In this document: positions 26,211 through 34,869 of the stretch, in pieces
Layout: every line of letters begins with the position of its first letter
Position numbering within the stretch: the stretch's first letter is position 1
Source: JAVBRD01 sp031548365
Lineage (GTDB): Bacteria; Bacillota; Clostridia; Christensenellales; UBA1750
Direction: 5' to 3'
Assembly (NCBI GenBank): GCA_031548365.1
Contig: JAVBRD010000007.1
Span: 6,039 to 70,038, forward strand
Length of the DNA stretch: 64,000 nucleotides
Translations under genes and position numbers: made by a program
Notes under the pieces: model-generated
What the model was told of the DNA's origin: nothing
Seen by the model: the letters and a program-made list of their open reading frames with translations, nothing else
Databases searched by the model: none

Positions 26211-26272
26211 AACGAAGGATCTTCTGGGGATGAGAGGCCGACATCTTTTTCGAGTGCGCACGAGAGAAAGAC

Positions 26273-26307
26273 GCCGCTTTCCGTTCTTGGAAAGCGGCTT
26301 TTGTTGT
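26273..26307 (+). terminator. Riboswitch-controlled Rho-independent terminator
   Basis: GCCGCTTTCC (26273-26282) pairs perfectly with GGAAAGCGGC (26289-26298) and is followed by TTTTGTTGT. It lies 22 bases ahead of the first start codon and is the expression platform of the B12 riboswitch. Confidence 0.9.
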
Positions 26308-26328
26308 CAACAAAAAGGAGATACGCCT

Positions 26329-27270
26329 ATGACACTCAAGAAGGTCTCTGTGTTTTTCACCATATTCCTTGTCGCGATTTCTCTCGCGGCGTGCGCGGAA
26401 CCCGTTCCCGCCCCAACACCCGGCACTTCCGCGGCCGCGCCGACCCCCATTCGTTTCACGGACTTAACCGGCGAAACGATTGAGTTCGCCACGACGCCCC
26501 AACGCGTCATCGCCATGGACCCTTCGCAGTGCGAAATCATTTACGCGCTTGGCGCGGGAAACAAGCTTGTGGCGCTCGGCAGCTACTGCGACTACCCGCC
26601 CGAAGCGGAAACGGTCAAAAAAGTCGGTTCATACAGCAAAATGAATATTGAAGAGATCGTTGCGCTTAACCCCGATTGCTTGCTTCTGGGCACAATGGCG
26701 ACAGACGAGGCCCAGGCTGCGGCCATCAAGAACGCCAAGATTCCTGTGGTCGTGCTCAACTCAAAGACCATCGAAGACAGCTACGTCAACATCGGCAAGA
26801 TCGGCATGTTGCTGGGTAAGGACGCGGAAGCCGCGGCAGTCGTGTCCAGCATGAAAGCGCAGCTCGACGCCGTCAAGGCCGCATCGGCCGGTGGCAAAGC
26901 CGTGAGCGTGTATTACGAGGTCTCTCCCCTGTCTTCCGGCCCGTGGACGTGCGGCAAAGCGACGTTCCAGCACGAGCTGATCGAGATGGCCGGTGGAACC
27001 AACATTTTCGCGGACCTCGACGGATGGGTGAAAGTTTCCGAAGAGCAGATCGTCAAGCTCAACCCCGACGTGATCATCACGAGCAAACACGCCGCGCAGG
27101 TCGAAGACCCGGTCGCAGAGATTCTAGGCCGTACAGGCTGGGAGGCGATCACCGCCGTGAAGGGCAAACGTGTATACGCGATCGATACCAACATCGTCTC
27201 CCGTGCGGCGCCCCGTCTCGCCGATGGCGGAACGGCCATCCGCGCCTGCCTGGACGATACCGCTAAATGA
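26329..27270 (+). CDS. btuF: ABC transporter substrate-binding lipoprotein for corrinoids (BtuF-like)
   Basis: The 313-residue protein starts with a lipoprotein signal ending in L-A-A-C (lipidated C22), then a short Ala/Pro/Thr linker and a class III periplasmic-binding fold with VIAMDPSQCEIIYALGAG and KLNPDVIITS. It should capture cobalamin or cobinamide outside the membrane and deliver it to BtuC. Ligand assignment rests on the B12 riboswitch and the adenosyltransferase in the operon; the family also binds iron chelates. The ATG at 26329 follows AAGGAG. An upstream in-frame reading would run through the terminator and is rejected. It overlaps btuC by ATGA. Confidence 0.9.
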   Translation: MTLKKVSVFFTIFLVAISLAACAEPVPAPTPGTSAAAPTPIRFTDLTGETIEFATTPQRVIAMDPSQCEIIYALGAGNKLVALGSYCDYPPEAETVKKVGSYSKMNIEEIVALNPDCLLLGTMATDEAQAAAIKNAKIPVVVLNSKTIEDSYVNIGKIGMLLGKDAEAAAVVSSMKAQLDAVKAASAGGKAVSVYYEVSPLSSGPWTCGKATFQHELIEMAGGTNIFADLDGWVKVSEEQIVKLNPDVIITSKHAAQVEDPVAEILGRTGWEAITAVKGKRVYAIDTNIVSRAAPRLADGGTAIRACLDDTAK

Positions 27271-28307
27271 TGATACGCGTGCGCGCGGTTCGTTACCCGC
27301 TCAAGCTGGTCGCCGCAGCTTTCGTTTACATTGTGGTCGCGCTGGTCTGTGTGTCGCTTGGGAGCGTTCGTTTTGCGCCCGGCGAAGTGTTCGGCGCATT
27401 GGTCAACGGCGTTTTGAGACGCGCGTTCTTTTCGGGCGTGGCGGAAAACGCGGCGACCATTGTGTGGGCGATCCGCGCGCCGCGCGTGCTTCTGACCGGC
27501 ATAGTCGGCGCTTCGCTTTCCATCGCGGGCGCGGCCATGCAGGGGCTTATCAAGAACCCCCTGGCGGACGGTTCAACACTTGGCGTGACGTCGGGCGGTT
27601 CCCTCGGCGCCATTCTCGCCATCACACTCTCGATCTCCTTTCCCTTCATGCCAGGTTTGAGTGTGACGCTCATGAGCGTACTTTTCTCCTTTTTATCCCT
27701 CGTGATCATCCTTTGGTTCTCGGGGCGCATCGACGCCAACCTTTCATCCAACACGATCATCCTGACCGGTATCATCTTCTCCATGCTCGCGTCCTCGCTT
27801 GTTTCCATGATCATCGCGTTCGCGGAGGATGACATCAAGAACATCGTCTTCTGGTCGATGGGCTCATTTTCGGGGCGCGGGTGGACGCATGTCGCGCTGA
27901 TGACGCTCTTCGCACTGCCCGGCATCGGGCTGATCGCCATGCGCGCGCGCGAGCTTGACGCGTTCGCCATGGGAGAAGAACAGGCCGCGTACTCAGGTGT
28001 CAACGTCAAGCGCACGCGGCTGACCGTGCTCATCTGCGTCTCCGCACTTTGCGGCGCGGCAGTGGCGATCTGCGGCTCGGTGGCGTTCATCGGCCTCACC
28101 GTCCCCCACATGGTGCGAATGATTGCAGGGCCGAGGCACGCGCGGCTTCTTCCCATGTGCGCGTTCGCGGGCGCGTGCTTCTTGATGCTGTGTGACCTTG
28201 TCAGCCGCACGATCATTTCGCCGATCGAGCTGCCCATCGGTATCGTAACCTCCATCGCGGGAGCCGCGACATTCATTTATATCTTCTATCGCCGGAGGGT
28301 CGCATGA
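27267..28307 (+). CDS. btuC: FecCD-family ABC permease for corrinoids (BtuC-like)
   Basis: The 346-residue protein has about ten membrane helices and the FecCD signatures MQGLIKNPLADGSTLGVTSGGSLGA and GSVAFIGLTVPHMVR. Two copies with two BtuD subunits would form the import channel. It overlaps both neighbouring genes by four bases. A 316-residue frame on the opposite strand is a shadow. Direct specificity for B12 rather than siderophores is inferred from the riboswitch and neighbours. Confidence 0.92.
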   Translation: MMIRVRAVRYPLKLVAAAFVYIVVALVCVSLGSVRFAPGEVFGALVNGVLRRAFFSGVAENAATIVWAIRAPRVLLTGIVGASLSIAGAAMQGLIKNPLADGSTLGVTSGGSLGAILAITLSISFPFMPGLSVTLMSVLFSFLSLVIILWFSGRIDANLSSNTIILTGIIFSMLASSLVSMIIAFAEDDIKNIVFWSMGSFSGRGWTHVALMTLFALPGIGLIAMRARELDAFAMGEEQAAYSGVNVKRTRLTVLICVSALCGAAVAICGSVAFIGLTVPHMVRMIAGPRHARLLPMCAFAGACFLMLCDLVSRTIISPIELPIGIVTSIAGAATFIYIFYRRRVA

Positions 28308-29080
28308 TGCTCAATGCTCAAGACTTAAGCGTCACCCTCGGCGGTCACCCCATTCTCGGCGGTGTGAGTTTTTCACTTGCTGCAGGTGATGTGCTCATGA
28401 TCGTCGGCCCCAACGGTTCTGGCAAAACCACCCTTGTGCGCGCCATCATGGACAGCGTGCCTCATGGCGGAAGCGTAAACGTGTGTGGCACAGATATTCG
28501 CCGCATGAGCCTCGCCGAACGCGCACTCACCGTTGGAGTGCTCACGCAAAACAACACAACGCAGTTCGCCTACACCGCGCGCGATGTGGTCGCGGTCGGG
28601 CGGTACGCGCACAAGCGCGGTCTGCTGGGTTCCCTCACCGCGGAAGACAACCGCGTCATCATGGAATCTCTCGCGCTCACGCAGACTGCCGACCTCGTCG
28701 ACCGCACCGTAACGACGCTCTCGGGCGGAGAGCTTCAGCGCGTGTGCCTCGCGCGCGTGTTTGCGCAGAACCCGCGTATCCTCATCTTGGACGAGCCGAC
28801 CAACCACCTTGACATCGAGCACCAATTGCTCATGTTCGACATCATCGGCAAATGGGTCAAGGTCGGTCAGCGCGCTGTGATCTCCATCGTACACGATCTC
28901 AACATCGCGTACGCGTACGGATCGCGCGCCCTGCTTCTTTATAAGGGCGAAGTGTTCGCGCAAGGCTCGCCCAGGGAAGTGCTGTCAAGCAATAACCTTA
29001 GGAACGTTTACAACGTGGATCTTGTGGCGTGGATGAAGTCTCTGCTGTCTAATTGGCAGCACGACGAGGAGGTCAACTGA
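28304..29080 (+). CDS. btuD: ABC transporter ATP-binding protein for corrinoids (BtuD-like)
   Basis: The 258-residue ATPase has the Walker A motif GPNGSGKTT near residue 36, the Q-loop, the ABC signature LSGGELQRV, and Walker B with catalytic glutamate ILDEPTNHLD, so it is complete. It belongs to the FepC/BtuD group. It powers the transporter formed by BtuC and BtuF. The stop codon overlaps the ATG of the adenosyltransferase (TGATG), indicating translational coupling. Confidence 0.92.
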   Translation: MMLNAQDLSVTLGGHPILGGVSFSLAAGDVLMIVGPNGSGKTTLVRAIMDSVPHGGSVNVCGTDIRRMSLAERALTVGVLTQNNTTQFAYTARDVVAVGRYAHKRGLLGSLTAEDNRVIMESLALTQTADLVDRTVTTLSGGELQRVCLARVFAQNPRILILDEPTNHLDIEHQLLMFDIIGKWVKVGQRAVISIVHDLNIAYAYGSRALLLYKGEVFAQGSPREVLSSNNLRNVYNVDLVAWMKSLLSNWQHDEEVN

Positions 29081-29595
29081 TGAAACAAGGATACGTCCAG
29101 GTTTACACCGGCAATGGCAAAGGCAAGACGACCGCAGCGTTTGGTCTCGCTCTTCGAGCGGTGTGCGCGGGGAAAAAGGTCATCATTTTGCAATTTGTCA
29201 AAGGGATGAAGTACAGCGAGCTGAAAGCCACAGAGTTTTTGCCCCGTCTGACAATCGAGCAGCACGGCGGCGGGTGCTTCATCACGCATGAGCCCTCACC
29301 TGAAGATGTGGCGCTTGCCAGGGTCGGTCTTGAGCGTCTTCGCGACGCCGCGTCTTCGGGTGAGTACGACGTGGTCATCGCGGACGAACTCAACATCGCG
29401 CTCCACTACAACCTGTTCAGCGTCGCGGAAGCGCTTGACGTCATCCGCGCTCGCAGCGCGCACACAGAACTCATCATCACAGGCCGGTACGCCAGGCCCG
29501 AGATCATCGACATCGCCGATCTCGTGACCGAAATGACTGAGGTAAAACATTACTACAAGCAAGGAATCGCAAGCCGCGAGGGGATTGAGAGGTAA
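29080..29595 (+). CDS. cobO: cob(I)yrinic acid a,c-diamide adenosyltransferase (CobO/BtuR type)
   Basis: The 171-residue protein has the P-loop YTGNGKGKTTAAFGLALRA and the downstream motifs VIADELNIALHY and ELIITGRYARPEIIDIADLVTEM of the CobA/CobO/BtuR family. It transfers the adenosyl group of ATP to the cobalt of reduced corrinoids, converting imported B12 into the coenzyme sensed by the riboswitch. The ATG at 29080 follows GAGGAGGT. It lies between the importer genes and the CobQ-like gene, as expected for a corrinoid salvage operon. Confidence 0.94.
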   Translation: MKQGYVQVYTGNGKGKTTAAFGLALRAVCAGKKVIILQFVKGMKYSELKATEFLPRLTIEQHGGGCFITHEPSPEDVALARVGLERLRDAASSGEYDVVIADELNIALHYNLFSVAEALDVIRARSAHTELIITGRYARPEIIDIADLVTEMTEVKHYYKQGIASREGIER

Positions 29596-29598
29596 AGC

Positions 29599-30417
29599 AT
29601 GCGATCCATCATGGTCATGGGCACAGCTTCATCCGTGGGCAAGAGCACATTCTGCCTGGGACTTTTGCGGCATCTTAGCAATCATGGCGCATCCTGCGCA
29701 CCGTTCAAATCGCTCAACGTCACGGACCGGATCCACATGGCATCCGACGGCGTCATGAGCCGGGGTCAAGCGCTCCAGTGCGAGGCTGCGCGGTTCACGC
29801 CGACATGGCGCTGCAATCCCATTGTGATGAGCTTTGGAAAAAGCCCGCGCCTGGTCGCCAACGGCGCTGACCTTCCCCCCACAGCGGGCGCTTACCGCGA
29901 ACGGCGGGCACCGCTGAAGAATGATGTCGTGAACGCGTTCCGCACGCTGTCCGCACAAGTGGACTGCATCGTCATCGAAGGCGCGGGCAGCCCGGTTGAG
30001 CTCAACCTCCTGCCTGACGACTATGTCAATACCGGGATGGCGGCCATCGCGGACACAAGCGTCGTTCTGGTCGGCGATATACGCGGGGGCGGTGTGTTCG
30101 CCAGCCTGCTCGGTACGCTCCATCTGATGCCGCCCGAGGATCGCGCGCGCGTCAAGGGGCTGATCGTCAACCGCTTTATCGGCGATCCCGCGCACTTCAC
30201 CGCAGGCGTGCACATCCTTGAGGCGCGCTCGGGCGTGCCTGTGCTGGGCGTCATCCCCGAGACCGCGATCGACCTAGAGGCAGAAGACACGCTCTCCCCC
30301 GACGGTTCCGAGCTCAGCGCATCCTCGCTGGCGTACCGCGAAGAGCAGTACAACAGGCTCGCCGCACACATCGCCGCGCATGTCGACATAAAAACAATCA
30401 TGGAGGCCATGCGATGA
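29599..30417 (+). CDS. CobQ-like ATPase domain protein lacking the glutaminase domain
   Basis: The 272-residue protein matches only the N-terminal half of cobyric acid synthase (CobQ/CbiP, usually about 500 residues). It has the P-loop GTASSVGKSTF at 8-18, PFKSLNVT, MSRGQALQCEAA, NPIVM and DIRGGGVFASLLGT. After VPVLGVIPE the class I glutamine amidotransferase domain is absent. Only about 45 residues follow, and the last 25 (from YREEQYNRLAAHI) resemble the tail of full-length CobQ, as if the glutaminase had been deleted from the middle. The reading frame is open and the next gene overlaps by ATGA, so this is not a simple frameshift. It probably activates a corrinoid carboxylate with ATP but would need another ammonia source. 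Confidence 0.85.
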   Translation: MRSIMVMGTASSVGKSTFCLGLLRHLSNHGASCAPFKSLNVTDRIHMASDGVMSRGQALQCEAARFTPTWRCNPIVMSFGKSPRLVANGADLPPTAGAYRERRAPLKNDVVNAFRTLSAQVDCIVIEGAGSPVELNLLPDDYVNTGMAAIADTSVVLVGDIRGGGVFASLLGTLHLMPPEDRARVKGLIVNRFIGDPAHFTAGVHILEARSGVPVLGVIPETAIDLEAEDTLSPDGSELSASSLAYREEQYNRLAAHIAAHVDIKTIMEAMR

Positions 30418-31073
30418 AAAGGCGTTTTTTTACATCGTTTTCAGGGGGCAAAGATTGCAACCTCGCGCACCATTTAGCGATTCGAAGCGGGCTTGAACCG
30501 GTCGCGCTTCTCAGCACCATATCAAATGATTCCGGAAAATCCATGTCGCACGCCATCCCCGACACCGTCATCCGCGCGCAAGCCAACGCACTCGGCCTTC
30601 CCCTCATCCGCGCGAGCGTGACGTGGGAGAGTTATGAGCAGGTGTTCAAGACTGAGTTGGAGACGCTCGTCAAGACGCACGGCGTGACACACGGTGTGTT
30701 CGGCGACATCGACATTGAGGACCACCGCAAGTGGGAGGAAGGCGTCTGCGAGCCGTTTGGCGTCACCGCGGTGCTGCCTTTGTGGCAAATGCCACGCATC
30801 GAGGCCGCGCGCGCGTTTGTCGATTCCGGCTTTGAGGCGACCATCATCGTCGTCAACACGAAAAAAATGCCCGCGAGTTACGCGGGCAAACCATTTAACC
30901 ACGAGACAATCGAAAGACTTATCGCCGACGGCATCGATCCCTGCGGAGAAGCCGGGGAGTTTCACACGTTGGTCACGAACGGCCCGACCTATCAAAGAAG
31001 CGTTGACCTCAGCATAAAAGGCACATACGAGCGAAACGGTTATTTTTTTATGGACTTTGGCGTCACGGATTAA
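30414..31073 (+). CDS. Dph6-like ATP-pyrophosphatase (diphthine-ammonia ligase family)
   Basis: The 219-residue protein has the PP-loop SFSGGKDCNLAHHLA at 8-22 and the family blocks VFGDIDIEDHRKWEE, PLWQM and GEAGEFHTLVTNGP. In eukaryotes and archaea this family amidates diphthine with free ammonia and ATP. Bacteria have no diphthamide, so its bacterial substrate must be different. Here it is the last gene of the B12-riboswitch operon and directly follows a CobQ-like protein that lacks a glutaminase, so a role in amidating a corrinoid side chain is attractive but unproven. It overlaps the CobQ-like gene by four bases and the convergent dehydrogenase gene by 11 bases. Confidence 0.85.
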   Translation: MKRRFFTSFSGGKDCNLAHHLAIRSGLEPVALLSTISNDSGKSMSHAIPDTVIRAQANALGLPLIRASVTWESYEQVFKTELETLVKTHGVTHGVFGDIDIEDHRKWEEGVCEPFGVTAVLPLWQMPRIEAARAFVDSGFEATIIVVNTKKMPASYAGKPFNHETIERLIADGIDPCGEAGEFHTLVTNGPTYQRSVDLSIKGTYERNGYFFMDFGVTD

Positions 31074-32010
31074 CGACGCATTCGACCTTACCCGTGGTGA
31101 AGAAGTCGATCAGGTGCTGCGCCCCCTCTTCCGCCATCATGGAGCGCGACATGAGCGTTGCCGTTCCGATGTGCGGGAACAGCGTGACATTTTCCATCTC
31201 AATGAGCTCGACAGAAACGTCGGGCTCATTTTCGTATACATCCAAGCCCGCGCCCGCTATGACGCCCTGCTTGAGAGCGCGGATGAGCGCCGCCTCCTCG
31301 ATGACCGCGCCGCGGGACGTGTTGACGATAAACGCGTCTTTTTTCATGAGCGCAAGCTCTTTTTCCCCGATCATATGTCGTGTTTCGGGCGTAAGCGGGC
31401 AGTTGAGGCTGACCACGTCGCTCACACGCAAAAGCTCCGCGAGCGTTTCACAATACATGAAAGCGTCATCCGTTTTTCTGCGGTTGTGGTAAACAACTTT
31501 CATACCGCAAGCAACCGCGCGCCTTGCTAGAGCACGCCCGATGCGCCCCATGCCCACAATACCCAGCGTCGCACCCAACAAAGGCTTCCCGCACAGCCTC
31601 CCCGCGAGAGCAAACGCAGCCTTCACGTCGTGCCGCAACAGCCTGTCGTAGCGCGCGGTTTCGCGCATCACGCTCAGGATGAGAGCGAAAGCCACGTCCG
31701 CCGTCGCCTCCGCAGTGGACACAGGCGTGTTGGTGATGATGATGCCGCGCTCGCTAGCGGTACGAACATCGATGTTGTCATATCCCGCGCCAACTGAAGA
31801 GATCATTTTTAGGTTTTTAGCCGCACCGATCAGTTCCGCGTCGACCGTGCAGCGTGTGGCGTATAGCCCGTCCACATCCGCGATTTTTCCGAGCAACTCC
31901 GCGCGTGTCATCAGCGCGCCGTCGTCAGGCAGAACGACCTCAAATCCCGCGTTCTTAAGCATTTGAACCGCATCGCCAACCATGACATACGGCATGACTA
32001 CCTTGGGCAT
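31063..32010 (-). CDS. D-isomer-specific 2-hydroxyacid dehydrogenase
   Basis: The 315-residue protein has the NAD-binding motif GIVGMGRIGRALARRA near residue 148 and the catalytic set of the family: arginine in VNTSRGAVIEE, glutamate in LDVYENEPD, and histidine in LFPHIGTAT. It should interconvert a 2-keto acid and a D-2-hydroxyacid with NAD(P)H; glyoxylate, hydroxypyruvate or phosphoglycerate are all possible. The ATG at 32010 follows a G-rich site. It is the last gene of a five-gene minus-strand operon. Its 3' end overlaps the Dph6-like gene by 11 bases in convergent orientation. Confidence 0.9.
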   Translation of the reverse strand: MPKVVMPYVMVGDAVQMLKNAGFEVVLPDDGALMTRAELLGKIADVDGLYATRCTVDAELIGAAKNLKMISSVGAGYDNIDVRTASERGIIITNTPVSTAEATADVAFALILSVMRETARYDRLLRHDVKAAFALAGRLCGKPLLGATLGIVGMGRIGRALARRAVACGMKVVYHNRRKTDDAFMYCETLAELLRVSDVVSLNCPLTPETRHMIGEKELALMKKDAFIVNTSRGAVIEEAALIRALKQGVIAGAGLDVYENEPDVSVELIEMENVTLFPHIGTATLMSRSMMAEEGAQHLIDFFTTGKVECVVNP

Positions 32011-32032
32011 GTTGTTCCCCCCTCGCATGTTC

Positions 32033-33265
32033 TTACCCCATCGCGACTGACATGGCGATTTTTTCCCACTCCCACAGCCGCTGCGGTTGTTGCCGAACGG
32101 TGGAGATGTCCTTTAAAATCATTTCTAGCGGGCAATTGTTTTCGCGGCACAGCCTGACGGTTTCCTGCAGATCTGCGCGGACATAGTCCGGCTGAAAACT
32201 CATGCTCGCGAGAAACGCCGGATTGGGCTTGCGTGAAAAGACGTAGTCTCCCCCAATTTCTCTTGCGCCCCGCTCCTGATTGGCCCACGGGCTTATGGAG
32301 ACTTTACGCACACCCGGCAGTTTGCGTACCTGCGCCATTTTTCCGTCTAGCGGATCGCAGCACCCGTAGTAGACCAAGCCGAAGCGCTCGCAGATGCGGC
32401 TGGCGTATGTGATCTCGAACTCGTCAAACATCGCAGGTGAAACCGTCGAAAACATTTGGGCGAGGCCGTACATCCACAGATCCTTTGCGCGGGGACGATT
32501 TTCGTCGTATCCCGGCGCGGGGAGCTCATCCGTGTAAGCGCCCGTGCAGTGAACAAGCGGTTGCGTACGGCAAAGCAGCCCCTGCGCCTCCAACTGATCA
32601 ATCTGCGAAAGATACGCGCGCGTCATGCGGTCGACGATTTTGTGCATGAAGTCGGGTCTGTCCGCGATGGTGTACAGCGCGTTCTCAACGCCCATCCACT
32701 GTGAGATCGGATCCCACAGCGAGAGATATGGGTTGACACCATCGGCTCGCACCTCGAGCACGCCGTCGAAGACCTCGTGCGCGACTGAAAGCCGGCGCTC
32801 TGTATCCTCAACGTCATGCGTGATTACGGGCATGTGTATTTTTTCCAAGTCGTCCTCAGTGACGAACTGGTTGACATAGCTGTGGCTGACCACATTGTTC
32901 TCTGGATCGCCTGCCAACGTCGTTTCTTCCACACTTACACCCAGCCCAACGCCCCTGACCGCTTTACTGACGCTCAGGTACGGTTCAACCACCATGTCGC
33001 AGCGAAAGTGCAACCATTGATAAAGGGTCTTGCGAAGCCTGTCCTCATAAAAGCGAAACTCGGGATCCTCGCAGAGGAGCGTGAGCTCATCGTCCACGTT
33101 GACCTCGTTCCAACAAACCTGATCCATCATGACCATGGGGCGCACGCGTTTCTTTGCGTTGAGTGCGCGCCAAAGAGAACGTTTTTCTTCCTGAACGGGC
33201 AGCGCCGCAATCTCCGCTACCCGCTTTCCAAGTTCGCGGAGCAGTTGAACGTCTTGCTTGTACAC
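32033..33265 (-). CDS. uroporphyrinogen decarboxylase-fold protein, divergent
   Basis: The 410-residue protein has the URO-D fold by pattern, with LVHCTGAYTDELP in the position of the zinc-binding HxCG motif and YYGCCDPLDGKM near the C-terminal zinc ligand of cobalamin-dependent methyltransferases. It is more divergent than the one at 22468. The N-terminal 40 residues are extra. GTG is the start, a few bases after GGAGGG. Its stop and the start of the next gene are 22 bases apart, and one base separates it from the radical SAM gene. Transfer of a methyl group from an O- or N-methylated compound is plausible, but the substrate is unknown. Confidence 0.75.
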   Translation of the reverse strand: MYKQDVQLLRELGKRVAEIAALPVQEEKRSLWRALNAKKRVRPMVMMDQVCWNEVNVDDELTLLCEDPEFRFYEDRLRKTLYQWLHFRCDMVVEPYLSVSKAVRGVGLGVSVEETTLAGDPENNVVSHSYVNQFVTEDDLEKIHMPVITHDVEDTERRLSVAHEVFDGVLEVRADGVNPYLSLWDPISQWMGVENALYTIADRPDFMHKIVDRMTRAYLSQIDQLEAQGLLCRTQPLVHCTGAYTDELPAPGYDENRPRAKDLWMYGLAQMFSTVSPAMFDEFEITYASRICERFGLVYYGCCDPLDGKMAQVRKLPGVRKVSISPWANQERGAREIGGDYVFSRKPNPAFLASMSFQPDYVRADLQETVRLCRENNCPLEMILKDISTVRQQPQRLWEWEKIAMSVAMG

Positions 33266-33266
33266 A

Positions 33267-34133
33267 TTATCCCTCCACTCCGGTCAGGTCAAAACGCGGC
33301 GTGTACACATCGCTCGCCGACTCTTTGTCCTGAACGTATCCTTCAAGGCCGATGTCGGCCATGTGCGTAATGGCGCGCTCGATTTCATCCCGCTTCAGCC
33401 GCCTGTCGAGCGGCGGATGCTCCGTGGCTGCGTGCATGGGCGTGAACTGGGACATCAGGCTAAACAGCGCTCCGGGCATGCGTTCCCTGACAAAATCCAT
33501 GATCCGCATCGCGCCCGTGGTGTGCCCCGGCAAGAGCAGGTGGCGCACGATCACACCACGCGCGATCAACCCATCCGAGTCGAACACGCACGGGCCGAGA
33601 CGCTCATGCATGTAAGACAAGCTTTCCATCGCGACTGCGGGATAGTTGGGAGCGCTTGAAAACCTCGACGCCTCCGGCTCCTTCGCGTACTTAAAATCGG
33701 GCAAATAGACGTCGATCCAAGGGGCGGCGTCCAGCGCGCGGCGGCCGTCATAGCCGGATGAGTTGTACACGATCGGCAGGCCGAGCGGCCCTGGTTCCAG
33801 AGCCTCGCCGATCGCTTCCACAAAGTGAGTGGGCGTGACCAGGTTGATGTTGTGTACACCCTGCAACTTGAGGCGCTCAAAAATGCAACGCAGCTGCACC
33901 GTCGTGAGCTCACGACCGAAGCGGCCTTGACTGATCCCGTGATTCTGGCAATATACGCATCTCAGGCTGCATCCCGAAAAAAACACCGTGCCTGAACCGC
34001 GTGTTCCGCTGACGCAGGGTTCCTCCCACATGTGCGGCGCTGCGCGCGCGACCACAGCCCGCGCAGGCATGCCGCACACGCCACCGGGCCGTTCCACACC
34101 ACATTTACGCGGGCAAATGATGCAACCACTCAA
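33267..34133 (-). CDS. PflX-like radical SAM protein (COG1313 type)
   Basis: The 288-residue protein has the radical SAM motif CSLRCVYCQNHG (CxxxCxxC) near residues 55-62. It also has an N-terminal cysteine-rich block, CIICPRKCGVERPGGVCG, which is the mark of the PflX/COG1313 group related to pyruvate formate-lyase activases. HTTGAMRIMDFV and the SQFTP block also fit. It probably makes a radical on, or modifies, a partner protein, but no glycyl-radical enzyme is encoded nearby. The TTG start overlaps the stop of the upstream gene; the cysteine block rules out the next internal ATG. Confidence 0.8.
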   Translation of the reverse strand: MSGCIICPRKCGVERPGGVCGMPARAVVARAAPHMWEEPCVSGTRGSGTVFFSGCSLRCVYCQNHGISQGRFGRELTTVQLRCIFERLKLQGVHNINLVTPTHFVEAIGEALEPGPLGLPIVYNSSGYDGRRALDAAPWIDVYLPDFKYAKEPEASRFSSAPNYPAVAMESLSYMHERLGPCVFDSDGLIARGVIVRHLLLPGHTTGAMRIMDFVRERMPGALFSLMSQFTPMHAATEHPPLDRRLKRDEIERAITHMADIGLEGYVQDKESASDVYTPRFDLTGVEG

Positions 34134-34864
34134 TCGATTCGCTCGATAAGCCGTTCGGCGAGAACGGCGAAGTTACGCTTGACGGCATAGCACGCCTTCT
34201 TGATGTCTACCGGAGGGCGTCCGGGCATGAACGCCGTTCCACGCACGTCGATGAGTGCGAACGGCATGGCCTCAGTTTGCTTCTTGGCGGTCTCGTCGAT
34301 CGTCTCAAGCATAAAAAAGGGATATGTTCCCGCCTTAGGCGCATCGGCCGAGGCGGACATCGCAGACTCTATCATCGCGCGCGCATCACGGCGCTCCTCA
34401 CCCTGAACCGAGAGCGAGGGCAGCATGCGCGTTAAAAAACGCGCGTCAGTCAGCGCGAACTTCTTCGCCATCGCGGCGATCAAGCCAAATGCCGCTCCTT
34501 TAGCGTCGAGAGCGGGCCAAAACGCATCGGGCGACAAGCCGACTTTACTCTCAATCCATGCGAGATAATCGCGAAACAGCGGTGCGCGCATGGCGCCATC
34601 GACAAAATCGAAACGCTCGTCCAAAAGCGAGTCGTTTTGGACGTTTCCTGTCAGCTGGGCACTTCCCTGAGTGAGGTTGAGCGTCATGAGCGGGCGGTCA
34701 AACCGAGATCCGGAATTAAGACAATGAATCGAGAGACAGACAGAATCACCCGGCGCAGTCTGAAACACCTGCATATCTACTCTGGAGCCGTGCTTGCTGA
34801 TCAGCTCATAGAAAATCTGCCACGCAACGTATGCCGCCACGTTGTTCCGGTACGACCTTTGCAT
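34130..34864 (-). CDS. conserved-looking protein of unknown function
   Basis: I do not recognise this 244-residue soluble protein. It starts MQRSYRNNVAAYVAWQIFYEL and later has the segments FDFVDGAMRAPLFRDYLAWI, PFALIDVRGTAFMPGRPPVD and a basic helical end. There is no signal peptide, membrane helix or cysteine motif. It lies between the MFS transporter (five-base gap) and the PflX-like gene (four-base overlap), so it is translated as part of the same operon and probably works with the radical SAM or URO-D-fold protein. ATG at 34864 follows AGGTG; a GTG nine bases upstream is also in frame. Confidence 0.7.
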   Translation of the reverse strand: MQRSYRNNVAAYVAWQIFYELISKHGSRVDMQVFQTAPGDSVCLSIHCLNSGSRFDRPLMTLNLTQGSAQLTGNVQNDSLLDERFDFVDGAMRAPLFRDYLAWIESKVGLSPDAFWPALDAKGAAFGLIAAMAKKFALTDARFLTRMLPSLSVQGEERRDARAMIESAMSASADAPKAGTYPFFMLETIDETAKKQTEAMPFALIDVRGTAFMPGRPPVDIKKACYAVKRNFAVLAERLIERID

Positions 34865-34869
34865 GAAAA

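Noticed and set aside
27326..28276. A 316-residue minus-strand frame opposite btuC
   Set aside because: Antisense to a clear FecCD permease; Met/Pro/Ser-rich translation typical of reverse reading of membrane helices.
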